DNA of 64,000 nt, from positions 54,322,639-54,386,638 of the forward strand of contig NC_089220.1 in assembly GCF_963924675.1 (NCBI RefSeq). Reading direction: 5' to 3'. Source of the DNA: Phocoena phocoena (taxonomy: Eukaryota > Chordata > Mammalia > Artiodactyla > Phocoenidae). The notes beneath the pieces were generated by a model that saw only the letters and a program-made list of their open reading frames with translations, was not told where the DNA came from and did not search any database. Of the stretch, positions 1 through 26,377 are shown one piece after another. How positions within the stretch are numbered: position 1 is the stretch's first letter; every line of letters starts with the position of its first letter. The translations under genes and the position numbers were made by a program.

Positions 1-71
1 TTTCCCAGAACGCATACTTTTCCCTGGGTCCCAGCTCTTAATTTCAAATTAGCCCACTGTTTCTAAGATAC
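1..71 (-). other. FANCM: FANCM intron 1 (5' end only)
   Basis: Intronic sequence after the donor gtatct. It reads open for only a few codons and then diverges from the known protein, which supports the splice site at 71/72. Confidence 0.85.
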
Positions 72-597
72 CTGTCATTTCGGCCATGTGGGACTGCGGG
101 ATACCCATCACCCGGTAGCAAGCCTCGATCTGCTGTGTCACCAAAGGTTTCGTGGGGGCCATGAAGACAACCTTGCCGGAGGGGAACCAGCGGTAGAAAT
201 TGTACATGACTACGGCGGCAATAAAGGTCTTTCCCAAGCCGGTAGGCAGACACACCAGCGTGTTGCAGAACAGAGCGGTCCTGGCGATGTGCAGCTGGTA
301 GTCCCGCACCGGGCAATTAGTAGGGTAAATCCACAGGGCGCCCGCTGAGGTGCAGAACCCGCCATTCTCTAGACTCAGCTGCCGCTCTGCTTCGTACACC
401 GCGACCAGCAACACATCATCGTCCGACTCGGGCTGCGCCTCTGTCGCCTCCGCCGCCTCTGCTGCCTGTGCCGCTGCAGGAAAACTCGCCCCGGAGATGC
501 CAGGGCTCTGAGGCCGCTCAGGTCCAGAGCTGCAACTCGGAGATCGGGAGACTCTTGAGCCCCACGTCTGAAAAAGCGTTCTTTGCCGCCCGCTCAT
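72..597 (-). CDS. FANCM: FANCM, first coding exon (partial gene)
   Basis: This exon encodes residues 1-175 plus one base of FANCM, the Fanconi anaemia DNA translocase that binds branched DNA and stalled forks and anchors the core complex. It starts [14 protein letters not shown], as in known FANCM. A disordered Ala/Glu-rich stretch lies at about 41-57, then an acidic SDDD. The Q-motif-like region PVRDYQLHI is at 96-104, Walker A LPTGLGKT at 117-124 and motif Ia MAPTKPL at 146-152, all superfamily 2 helicase signatures. The ATG at 597 is the first true ATG; the in-frame codon five positions upstream is GTG. Its Kozak context is weak (C at -3, A at +4). The exon ends ATG ACA G, then donor gtatct from position 71 down. 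The rest of the gene lies outside the window. Identity rests on protein recognition and synteny. Confidence 0.97.
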
Positions 598-870
598 TAG
601 GCCGAAGACCACCGAAGGCTTCTCTCAGACGCCAGCAGCTGTTGCAGCTCAACAGCCTCTGTTCCAAACCCCATCGGTTATCTTCGCATAAAAAACACTA
701 GAACTAGAATGCGGGGTTGAGGCCTGTTAATCCAGTTGAAAGTGCCGCCACTGAGTTTGCGTGGGGAAAATGATTGGCTGGCTTCCCGGAAACCCCGTGG
801 CCCTCTAGGAGACGCATGCGCGTTGTTATGGAGCCACCGCAAATTTGGTCCCCTTGTCAATTTCTTATCG
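598..870 (-). promoter_or_regulatory. FANCM: FANCM 5' UTR and CpG-rich promoter
   Basis: CpG-rich sequence runs from inside exon 1 to about 870 and then stops abruptly. It holds an NRF1-like palindrome CGCATGCGCG at 813-822, an inverted CCAAT box at 773-777 (correct orientation for FANCM) and a palindromic ETS/STAT-like TTCCCGGAA at 783-791. There is no TATA box. The transcription start cannot be fixed from sequence; the CCAAT position suggests it lies roughly between 620 and 710. Confidence 0.7.
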
Positions 871-2099
871 ACTCTAAAGTTGGGTTCCGTTTCTAATGAC
901 GAGGTGTCTGGGCATCATTGCGAAATTGATGCCTCTTAAAATGATACAATAAATAAACTTGAGGTCCAGAAACAATGGATACCCATTTTTTTTTAACTTA
1001 ACGTTATTGAGAGTCTAACTTGCCTTATTCCTTGTGGTTGGCCATGTTTTTAAATCGGAAGATGAGGTGAAAAACAAACATGTTTAGATAAAATTAAATA
1101 ACGTGTCTTATTTCTCTATCCAGGCTGAGAAAACAAAACGCCAGGTCTCTTTTGCAGGAGTGGCAACCCATTATCTTATTTTTTTGCGGTACGCGGGCCT
1201 CTCCCGTTGCGGAGCACAGGCTCCGGACGCGCAGGCTCAGCGGCCATGGCTCACGGGCCCAGCCGCTCCGCGGACCGGGGCACGAACCCGTGCCCCCTGC
1301 CTCGGCAGCGGACTCTCAACCACTGCGCCACCAGGGAAGCCCCATTATCTTAATATTTTGTATTGTTAAAAGGGAAGTGAATGGTTTGGTTCTGATATTC
1401 GTTGGAAAATCCTAAGGAAAAAAAAGCAAGGCGTCCTGATGCTCCACCATTACATCTTCATAAATGATATAGAGCAGTAAGCGTCGGGGTGATATTCTTC
1501 TCTAGCGATAGCATTCTACCTCAGACTTGGATACAATTCCCGGCTTCTCCCCTCTAAAAGTGGCGACCTCGAGTAACCTCTGTAGATTTGTTTCTTCGTG
1601 TATTGAGGGAAAGTACACACATATCACGAGGTTGTTTGGACCACTAATAATGTCACCCCCTCATCGCCACCATCAGCAAGAGACATCCTGTGTGTAGCCA
1701 CTTTACATTGTTTTATATGGTCAAGTGTCTGGACTTGCTTTTAGACATGCTGTTTATCGTATGTTTATATTTGGGAGGGGGAAGGGAACCGGTTGTATTT
1801 TAGTTTAATTTGAGTTTTAAAAGGAAAGTGGTGGAATATAGGTTGCTCTGATGGACAAGGACTGAGCCAAGTCAGATGTGAATCTTTAGGCTAGAACTAG
1901 ATAAAATGAGATTAGATGTCTGAATGCTTTTGTTTCCTTTAAACAGATTAAAGACTTTAAATGCATAGCAGCTTGTCGGTAATAAACAAGTGTGGGTAAT
2001 GGCTGGTAAACAATCACTACTATCGGAGGTCGTCGCCTCACAAGGATTCCAATTAAGAGAAGCTGACAGCTTGCGGCTTTCTGCGTAGTCTGCTGTCCG

Positions 2100-2100
<1 letters not shown>
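871..2100. other. FANCM-FKBP3 intergenic interval
   Basis: AT-rich DNA separating the two head-to-head promoters. Apart from the SINE at 1179-1342 I see no gene, RNA gene or recognisable repeat. Confidence 0.7.
1179..1342 (-). mobile_element. CHR-type tRNA-derived SINE, young
   Basis: Reads in reverse from an A tail (T-run plus gcggtacgcgggcctctc) to the conserved head gccaccagggaagcc. A perfect 10-bp target duplication cattatctta flanks it at 1169-1178 and 1343-1352. It sits in the shared FANCM/FKBP3 upstream region. Confidence 0.93.
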
Positions 2101-16190
<14,090 letters not shown>

Positions 16191-16475
16191 AATAGTAAAG
16201 GCATCAGCAACAATAAAATACAGCCTTGAAGAAACTTAGGTGTCTCATTAGAACTGGTTACTATTTTAAGGGAAGAGTCAACTGGAAAATTCAAGAAGTT
16301 AAGTTAGAACTTGTTTACTTGATCCCCAACTTCTAAGAAATGTAATCCATTATAAATCCTTGAAGTTTAAAATATTTTACTACAGCTGTGTAGAATATCA
16401 CTTAAAGAGAACTGACTTGCCTTTTACCTCATGTTGTAAACTACAAGGCTCAATAAAAATTTATCCTACGTCTTG
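16191..16475 (+). terminator. FKBP3: FKBP3 3' UTR with polyA signal
   Basis: AATAAA at 16452-16457, followed by the T/G-rich downstream element tgatgtgtgttgtg. Cleavage is expected near 16470-16475. The exact end is inferred. Confidence 0.75.
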
Positions 16476-16789
16476 ATGTGTGTTGTGTAAATATATTCAT
16501 GTTCTGATTAGGTTAACCAGTACTAAGACTTCGTCAAACCTGGCAGTAACAGTAAAATTGTCTGGACAGCTTTGCCAGAGACAATCATCTTAAAAATCTT
16601 TAAATATTTGTGTATAAGGAAGGCAAAAGCATAGAGATTGAGAGGAAGCAAAAGGCTAAAAGGTCTAATAAATTGTCAACAATAGATGAATTCAAGAAAA
16701 GTATACTTCAAAACCAATAAACCACTAATACTGGTGAATATAAAGTTAATATTATTAGGTGATTTCCCCCCCTCAATAAATTCGTAACA
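16476..16789. other. FKBP3-PRPF39 tail-to-tail gap
   Basis: About 300 AT-rich bases between the two inferred polyA sites; nothing recognised. Confidence 0.6.
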
Positions 16790-17474
16790 ATTATTGGATG
16801 AGTCTTCAGTTTTATTACAAAAACAAAGATGATCAGTTTGATCAAAATGAAAGCTTGCTCACAAGTTTTAACGTGAATATTCCAAATACAAAGTCTCCTG
16901 AAACAAGTTTTGATATGATTTTCATTTTTTTAAAGGGATGCAAACATTCCATTTCCTCATTTATAATCTCTATTCCAAGACAATATTTTAATAAGTATCT
17001 TCTGCTGTTTGATCCAAATTCACAATGATAATGGAACCACACAGACAATATCTTGTCAGCAAAGGTTAAAAAGCCATTTTTTTTTTTAAGGAGGAAGTAA
17101 ATCCTTAATAACCAGCCCTTATGTATTTTCAGAACCTTGTACTACACTGACATGATTTGCAGTCAGTTTTTTTTCCCTACCCTTAAGGCTACAAAACTCT
17201 ATTGCAAATGCATTGCAAAAGAATTCTAGACCACTTAATGCAAAAATCAAAAAAATAGTTCTCCAATAAAAAGTAAATTTTATAAATGGTAGGAAATAGT
17301 ATCTGTGGTAAGCTACTAAGTGACATTTTCCCCTATTACTGAACAAATCATGTTACACAGAAACAGGGAAGACAAGTTATCAAATACAACAAGCTTATGC
17401 TATGTTTACATCCCTCATTAAAAAAAAATAATTTCAAACTTTTCACACACTCCATCTGGTATTTAATTTTCCCA
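16790..17474 (-). terminator. PRPF39: PRPF39 3' UTR with polyA signal
   Basis: On the minus strand AATAAA lies at 16811-16816 (tttatt on plus), so cleavage should fall near 16790. The UTR is then about 680 nt. Other polyA variants may exist. Confidence 0.6.
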
Positions 17475-17531
17475 TCAGGTTGGAGGGGGAGGATAATACT
17501 GTCCATAATTCCAAGGATTCTGATAATTGTA
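17475..17531 (-). CDS. PRPF39: PRPF39 exon 14 (last coding)
   Basis: Residues 650-667, [18 protein letters not shown], then TGA at 17475-17477. Acceptor tcctttcag. Confidence 0.96.
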   Translation of the reverse strand, partial: YNYQNPWNYGQYYPPPPT

Positions 17532-20500
17532 CTGAAAGGAAAAAGCAAACATGTTAGCATACAAGAACTATGGCTGAGTTCTATATATAAAAATGTAATT
17601 AAAGCAGGTATATTTAAGAAAACAAGCATGTGTTCACTGCTGAAATTTCCAAGTCTTAACCAGAAGACAATGTATTATACAATCTGCAACCGAAGCAAAG
17701 AGTTGTTTTTTCTAAAGGAAAAAAAAAAAAGACTATCCTCATTTATGCATTTCTAGTAACATCTATTAACAAAAAATTCAATTATAATTATGTAAACTCA
17801 CTTGATACCAGGCACTATAATTATATGCAGCTTGATTTGCCTGTAAATCACCATCAATCATCTGCGTAGATGATGAAGTTGTATCTTCTGTGTGTGCTTT
17901 CTTTTCCTCTGGTTCTTCTGATCTAAATCAAAGGTCAAAATGGAAACTTTCAGAATTCCCACAGATAAGTACTTTTAACAAATGGATAAGTGTCACCTGT
18001 GTACGTTCATCTGAAGTTCTTGACCACTCTGTTTTATATGATTTCAAATCATGAAAATAAATTACCACAACATAAAGGTGACAATTATCTTTAAAGGGAT
18101 TTCCACAATGAAATGTCTTCTTTTAAGCATCCCTTTCTGATTCAGCAGGAAGTTACATACCCGTTTTCTGCTTTCCTTTTTAAAGAATCCTGTTCTTTTA
18201 GGAGTGTTTGATGTTCATCGTAAGCATTCAGAAGCCTGAGAGGGAAGGAAAAACAATCCTTTGGAATAGACAAAAGCCAAACTTAAATTTTTAAAGTGTT
18301 TAAGTTATTTCCACTTAGGGAAACAAAAGCATGTTGCAATGAACGTCCTTTTGGAAAAAAAAAAATGATCCAGCAGGCAAAACTGCCCCCAGCTACCTTT
18401 TCTACGTTATCTGCTTTGGCAAACCGCTGCCTTGCACTTTCCTTCTCAGTCCACGTGGTTCAAATCAGGCTTCAGAGATACAGGCCTAGCCAATTACCTT
18501 ACTACGTATCTCTGACCAATGACTGATTTAGAGGTGATCATGTGACTCAAACCAGGATGTCAATAAGTCCCAGGATTTTTAACTGAGCTATTGAAAAAGT
18601 GCCTGTTCTCTGTACTACAGTGGGCTAAAGCTGATGGGATACTGGCCAAGAGCTACCTGTTTTTATTATTTGTAACACATGGGGAGAGCCCGACTAAGGC
18701 GCTATCACACAACAAAGACAGTGACCTTGACAATATGTTTTCGTCCAATGCAACGAGTCCTGACAGTTACATAATTTGTATACTTTTGAGATTTAACTTA
18801 ACAATGCTTCTTAAAGACACCTGCCACCAGTTAGGATAAAGTGTAAACTTTGGCCATGTGATAAATTGAATTAGAACTAAAATAAAACTACAGTATAATT
18901 AATCATTGATTAAAAAGATAAGTTTTAATAAATAAAAAAATGTGATATGTATTATAGGTCTCACCTGGAACTTAGAACTTCAAAAACAATGTCACTTGAA
19001 GCCAAACTGACTTTAAAATCATAATGATTTTGTTTTCCTTTTACCATTTTCTTTTTCTTTTTGAGCATGGAATCCTAACCACTGGACAACCAGGAAATGC
19101 CCTCCTTTTACCACTTTCTTAAATATTTTTTAGAAAGACAAAGATGGCCTTATTTTTTAAGGAATCAGAAACCTGAACACAGATAATTACATTTCTGTGG
19201 AAATGACCTTGATGTTTACATGCATGTTCAACTTCCCTGGACAGCCTGCATATGTACACATTTAATAACAATTAACAGTAACACTGGTCCCAAAATATTC
19301 CAGGGGCAAAAACTGTCAATAATCTCTGGTTCAGTGTTTACTCAACATAAAGGACTTTAAAATGGACTAATTTCCTTAAGACCTTTAACAACTCATGGGT
19401 TGGCAACAAGAGACTCAATATTCATATGAGAAAATCTGAAAACTGAGGAATACAAAATACTAAGTGAGAGCTAGGATTTAATCCTATATTTGTCTGATTG
19501 AACATTAATCCTTACCAATTCATTACACTGCTACCTAAATTTCTAAGCAACTCATTGATTTTCCATATCACTCCCTTTTTAAATTTCAAATACAACAATC
19601 TTAGACCTGATACTCAGACCCTCCATAACTATATTTACAAGGGCCTAACTGGCATCCTTGTGTCGGACCTCAGATTTGTCTGTATATTACTGCCAAATTT
19701 AAATATGTCATTTAGTCTAATTCAAAACTCTAATAGTTTCCTACTGTCAACCGTGTACATGTGCTCAGAACTCAGTCTAGCTTTTAAGACACAGCACATT
19801 TAGCATCAAGTTTTTACCGCTTCATAAAACCCTCCAATCAAGCAGATATTATCTTTACATGAACTAATTTGCTTCCACCATTTTATCCTCTTCTTAGCTT
19901 ATCAGAATCCAGTAATAACTAAATGAAGCCCCACCTCCTCTATGAAAGATGCCAAATACATTCTGTTCCAGAGAGATCAAAGCCTTCTTAACAGTTATAT
20001 GCTACCTCACATATTATGTACAGCCTCTCTAGTCACCGTACCATCCAACTAGACTAAAAGCTAGAATTACATATGCCATTTCTTTTGTATACTTTCTTCA
20101 GTACAAAACAAAAGGAAGACACATACAGCACATGAGGTGGTTAAGAACACAGGCTCCGAAGTAGGTTCTAATTCCAGCTGCACAATGTAATAGCTAAGTG
20201 ACCTTGGAAAAACTGCCTAATCTCTCTTTAAGCCTCTCTTTGTCTATTAAAAGACCAGTACCTCCTCCCCTGTTAGACTGTTAATGTACTTTACATTAGG
20301 TAATTATAAAACTTTTAATGTGCCAAGCACATATATACAGTTGTATTAAAATGTAACTCATATTAAACGTTTTTCAGTTTAATTAAAATCTTACTCAGCC
20401 ATCAAAAATGTACACACACACTTGCCTAACAGGAATTGGGGTATTTCCTTACTAGAACCAGGTAAGAAAGGAATGGCAGCAATGCTCTAATCAATATTTC

Positions 20501-23500
20501 TACTCTTCTATTTTGCAGATTTAAATTTTAAACTTGTCCTTTTCCTCACCCTCATCTTTTAGCCTTTTATAATGCATGAAGATGAGGTCATTAAGGCATG
20601 ATCTGTAAAACCACACCCATCCTCTTCTCTAATCTGAGATGGCATTCCTATTCCAGAAAACCCCATCTACCTTTGGTGGTCTATATATTAAATGTTTCTG
20701 TGTTTCAGGGTTCAATCCTTCGCCCATTTCCTTTTTCACAGAATTCCTGCCTCCTGCTTTCTCTCATCTACTCATTGTTTAAATCACCACGCTAAAATTC
20801 TGAAAATAATTTTGAAGGAAAGACAAACCATATGTCCTCTCATTAAGCACATAGACATCTGCAAAACTGAATTTACCCCCACATATACCCAAGGAAAAAT
20901 AAACCTAGGAAACATTTAAAATTTAACAATATATTATTTTATACTCATCAAATTCCCATCCAAAATTATCAGTGCTCTATTACTATTCAGATAGATAATA
21001 ATATATAATTAAGATCTTACTTATTAACATCTGAACCAAAATCTTCAAGAAATTCCACTTTTCTCTGAGAAAACGTAATTCTCATTTTCATAGGTAATGA
21101 ACCATGTATAGCTTTGTCAAAACAATTTAGGATATTTTCTTCATTTTGTTTGAGGTCACCACTATATTCCATTTCAAGTAAATTGAGGTATAACTTTGTG
21201 TTCTCCTGTGTAAAAAGCAGTACCAATTAATCATATTTCTAAGATATTTTGATTAGACCACAGATATTTTAAATGCCTTAATTTTTGTCTCAACTTGAAA
21301 AATTCAATATTGAAAATTGTATTAAAATGTAATTCATGTTAAATTTTTTCAGCATACATCTAATAAACAGGTAAAAAACTAATAAGCACATTGGTAGGTA
21401 GAGACATCATCCTAGCATCTCCTAAACTATGCAAGTTGTTAAATGCCAATAAATGAAAACCCTATATCCTATCTTGGGTTTAATGTAGCTTGACCTACCA
21501 TAACAAATATGAAGTAAAACATAAAAAAAAGATCTCTACAGTTCCCAGTAATCTAAATCTTCACAACCATAGATAATCTTCCTCACTGCAGCTGGAAGCA
21601 AACCTCTTATAAACCTGTGTCTTAAAACAGACCTGTCATTACCCGAAAATCTAAAAAATGAGAAATTTCCTAGACACTATCTTTTGACATCAGTTGATAT
21701 ATAAAAGGAAATACTTTAGAAAAGGAGAATAATCTCACTGCTACATTTGTTACAATGTAGGCAACTGCCATACTTATGTTAATAAAGTGTTCTCAGGCCC
21801 TCTACTTAATAATCAATAAACTTGCCGTAAAATTTCTAAATGTGGAGAAAATAGAAAATCCAATAATGTTAATTTTCTCAACCTTTTAATGATAATTTGA
21901 AAATTTTTTAAAAGAATGGCAACATCAGTTTAGAGGGACTGTTGTCTTCATTTAGTAATGAAATATATTACATACAGACCAAACCTTTCATCATAGTTGC
22001 CAAAATGAAAAACAACAACAAAAAAGACTATTTTTTATGGAAGATATTCTAAAAAACACAAATACATACTTTGTCTCTTTCAATAGCTTCCAAAAGCACC
22101 TTTCTTGATTTTGGAAGGTTTTTTTGTATTTTGAAAAGATGTCGGGCTAGTTTGATAGCATAAAATGATGATTCATTATTTGATTTGGCATTTTTAATAG
22201 CTTCCTGAAGCAAACGTTCAGCTTCTTCCATATTTCCAAGCCGTCGTTCTAAACTTACTCTTCTCAAACGAACCATTGCCAATCCTAGAACACATTCTTC
22301 AAATGTTCTCAAGATATTCCTGGCTTCATTAATATTACCTAGAAATAGTAATTAAATGTTTATGCTTTCGTTTAAACTTATGAAATATCCTTTATGCCAG
22401 GTATTGGCAAATAACAGCCCACAGGCTAAATCCAGCCCTCTGGCTATTTTTTTTTTTTGAAATGGAAAACAGCCATGTTCATTTTTTTATGTTATTGTCT
22501 ATGGCTATTTTGGAGCTACAATGGCAGAGTTGTTAGGAAAGAGACCATATGGCCTGCAAAGCCTAAAACATTTACTATCTGGCCCTTTATAGAAAAAGTT
22601 TACCTGACCTCTGCTTTACACCATCTCTCAAGACTCAATTCCTATAACTTTATCCTAAAGTAACTTAAATCCCAAAATATCAACTGAATGTCCTCATTCT
22701 TACCCTGCTGTTCCTCAAAAGCTGCCCAAAGCATATGCACCATGGGTTTCTTTGGGAGATGAATTGTGCAAGCTCTGCTGAAGACATGCCTCACTCCTTC
22801 AATGCTATGATTTTCCATATACTTGGCATACTACATACAGAAACAGAGGAAATACTGAATAATTTACAGTTGAACAAGCCATTAAATATGTGACAGAACG
22901 ATAAAATTCTATTTTTAAACCCATTCAGCACCTTTATTGAACCACTAGACTAGTTTCTGTAAGGAAGGACGAAGAGAGGCAACGAGGTTGGCATATGCAG
23001 CAGTCAAATCTGGTTGCAAGCAGACCATCTCCTAATGCAACAGATATAGTTATATGAACAACATTCAACAGAAGTACAAAAAAGGTTAGTCACTAGATCA
23101 ATGTTTATAATATATTCAAGTTTCAGAGCATATAATTTTCTTACCTTAATCCAAAACTCCTCATAGAGGGCACATGATATGACACATCTTTCAAAGAGAA
23201 CCACAACTCGTTCATGAGTCCCATTTTCAATTTCAAATTCTAAGTATTCTTTCCAGTTTTTCAGTTGTGCCTTTTCCAATGGTTTCACGTGAAAATAAGG
23301 TCTTTTAATCTGTAATAAAAGCATGACATGACAATGAAAGTAAACCAGTACCAACACCAAAATATGTATGACTACAGTAATACAAATATTTTAAATTATA
23401 AAATATAATAATGAACCAAAAAATTTTAATCACCATATCACATGAGTAAAAAAACTTCTAAAACTAAAACCCCTTTAATTACTTAGGCTTTATAAATTGA

Positions 23501-26336
23501 AGAAACAGAATGTATTTTCCACTTACCCTGTCATTTTAATAGAACTACACAATTTTATGTTCAGAAAACTGTATTCTTTGCTGACTATTTTAGAATTGAA
23601 CAATTATACCACAGTAACAGAAAGCAGATCAGTGTCCATCCAAAGATGAATGGATAAAGATGATGTGGTATATATACACCAATGGAATATTACTCAGCCA
23701 TAAAAAACAACGAAATAATGCAATTTGCAGCAACATAGATGCAACTAGAGATTATCATACTAAGTGAAGTTGGTAAGAAGGAGAAAGACAAATACCATTT
23801 GGTATCACTTATATGTGGAATCTAAAAAATAAACTAGTGAATGTAACAACAAAAAAAAGGAAAGTAGATCAGTGGTTGCCCGGGGTAGGAGTGCAGTGTA
23901 GGTTATTGACTGAAAAGGGGTTCTGAGGTGACAGAGTAGTTCTATATCCTGATTGTTGTGGTGATCACAATGCATATACATTTGTCAAAACTCATTTTAC
24001 GAGCCAGTCACAAAAAACCACATACTACATGATTCCATTCATGTGAAAAGCCAGAAGAGGGAAACCTATAGGAACAGAAAGTAGATTAGCGGTATCTTAG
24101 GGCTGGGAGTTGGGGGCAGTAAGCAGATGAGGGAGTAGAGGGGTGAAAGCTAATGAGTAAGGGATTTCTTTTCAGGATGATGAAAAGGTCCTAAAATTAA
24201 CATTAATTAAATGTTCTAAAATTAACTGTATGTACTTATCTGTGAATATACTAAGAACTACTGAACTGTACACTTTAAATGGGTGAACTATATATGGCAT
24301 GCGAATTACATCTCAATAAAGATGTTTAAAAAAAACAAAGAATTAGAATTCTGAAAAAATAAAAACACCTCATTTTACTGTACCTAAAATAGGTACATTT
24401 TGTTGTACATAAAACTCAATGAAATTGATTTTAAAAATTGAACTGTAATAAAATGGTTCAGATTAAAGATAATTTGCAATTCATGTAAGTCTGAATTCAA
24501 TGTTTCTAAAATTGATAATGGAAAATGATAAAATAATGGAAAATTGATAATGGAAGCCATAAGTAGGACAAATACCTCATTACTTAATAAGCAAAAATAA
24601 AAGGCAGAGACATCATTCAAAACTAAAAGAAAAATACATTACTCCTATCTGTATTTTGAAGCATATAATGACAATAACAAAAAAGCAAGCACTTACACCT
24701 TCTTCAAATGTCCATCTTTTACTAACTTCATGCTCATTATAATTAAACATTTCTTGATGAATTTCAATGATTCTATGTCTCATGTTTTCTATTTCAGTAA
24801 TTAGCTAGGGAAGAAAAAAAATTTTAATCACACAAGTTATATACAAAAATTTTAAATATCACTGCTTACATTTAAGTATTATCCACCCATACTATAGTCT
24901 TAGAATAGTGATGGGTTTTTAACCGTTATCAATTATGTGCAAAGTACAATTAACAATACTGAAATCTGTAAAAGTATTTCCTAATAAACTACTTTCTCAT
25001 ATGCCTTTTTAAAAACAAAAAACAGGGCTAGTACATCACAACATAGGCCAAATAATCCTTCTAAGCTAACGTAGTTTTTCAGGTGTCTCATAGTAAAACA
25101 CATTATCTACTCTAAATCAAACAAGCTAAAGAATTCCCACCTGCCTTAATCAGAAATTGATTTTATATGAGCTACAAGTCATACCACACATGCAGTCAAG
25201 GGACATAAAGTTTAGTTTCTCATGCACTGAAAGATTTTTTTTAATAAGTCTGGTTACCTTTGCTGGATCAGTTATGTCTTCAATTCCTGATGGTAGATCA
25301 TCACCAGGAGGACCATCATCACCACTATGCCCATTTACAGAAGCTAATTCCCTTCGCAGCTGAATAAACTGTTCACCAGTTAGAAGATCTCTAGGTAAGT
25401 TATTCTGTATATGTTCTTTAAATCTAAAGGAAAACAATAAAAATACAAGCTCTATATATGAAGTATAATTTTAGATCCCACATTACATTTCTACTACACA
25501 TTACTCTTTCAAAGGAACTCTGATTTAAAGAAGCAAAAACACCACACCTTTTCTCCTTTTCTACAGTAACAACCTACCACTTGATGAAAAGTCTACAGAC
25601 ATCTTCATTTCCTTCCTGCCTTTGCAATGGAATGAAGAAGGCGTGGACAAGTCATACATTGAAATCCTACTTCTGTCCATAACTAATTATTTGACTTATA
25701 GGAAGTTTTTCCCTTCTCTAAATCTTGGTTTTCTCATCTGTCAAGTGACTATAAAATTAAATACAGCAATCCATGTTTAAATTATAAATGATTACTTATA
25801 AATGATCAACAAATTTTGCAGTTCCTTCCTCACCTCCCAATTACTCCTGAATTCACATGTCTGTGCCAAACACTCCAATGAAATTGCCCTAATTAAAGTC
25901 ACCAAGTACCTCTTACATGCAAATTTAAATGGATACTTGTTTTATAGTACAGCATCTATCCTAATAATGTCCTCAGTACTTAAGGCTGTTAACTAGCCCT
26001 CCTTTTAGAATCTTCTTCACCCTGGGCTCTGAGTTACCACTTTCTTGGTTTTCCTCCAAGTCCCTGACTGCTCCTTGATTCCAGCCTGCCCCCAAATGCT
26101 AGTATGCCCAATGATTCCACTCTGCATTTTGTTCTCATCTATTTTTATATACTTTCTGTCCAATCTTATTAATACAGCTTGAAATAATAAGCATACTATG
26201 ACTTTAAAACTCTAACTTAAGCCCAAAACTTTTCCCTAAATTTCAGATTAGTATATACAACTGCCAACGCTCTGCATAAAGAAATATAGATTTTAAGCAG
26301 AGTGTTTTGAAAAACATGTCATTTCTCTACACACAC

Positions 26337-26377
<41 letters not shown>

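Larger units (their letters stand above)
18236..21020 (-). other. PRPF39: PRPF39 intron 11
   Basis: 2.8 kb. It contains a small antisense SINE fragment (about 19050-19101), a MIR (about 20125-20330) and an unassigned old repeat near 18400-18600 that shares the phrase ccaatgactgattta-like with 58280-58300. Confidence 0.8.

Noticed and set aside
62..71. FANCM intron 1 as U12-type because it begins gtatct
   Set aside because: Positions +6 to +9 do not match the U12 consensus gtatccttt, and the 3' end is outside the window.
598..612. Upstream extension of FANCM by five codons (VFGL)
   Set aside because: The codon at 612-610 is GTG, not ATG. The known N-terminus starts MSGRQ at 597.
17348..17756. 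Opposing frames of 93 and 119 codons over the PRPF39 3' end
   Set aside because: Shadows over the last PRPF39 exon, its 3' UTR and intron 13, with no recognisable protein.
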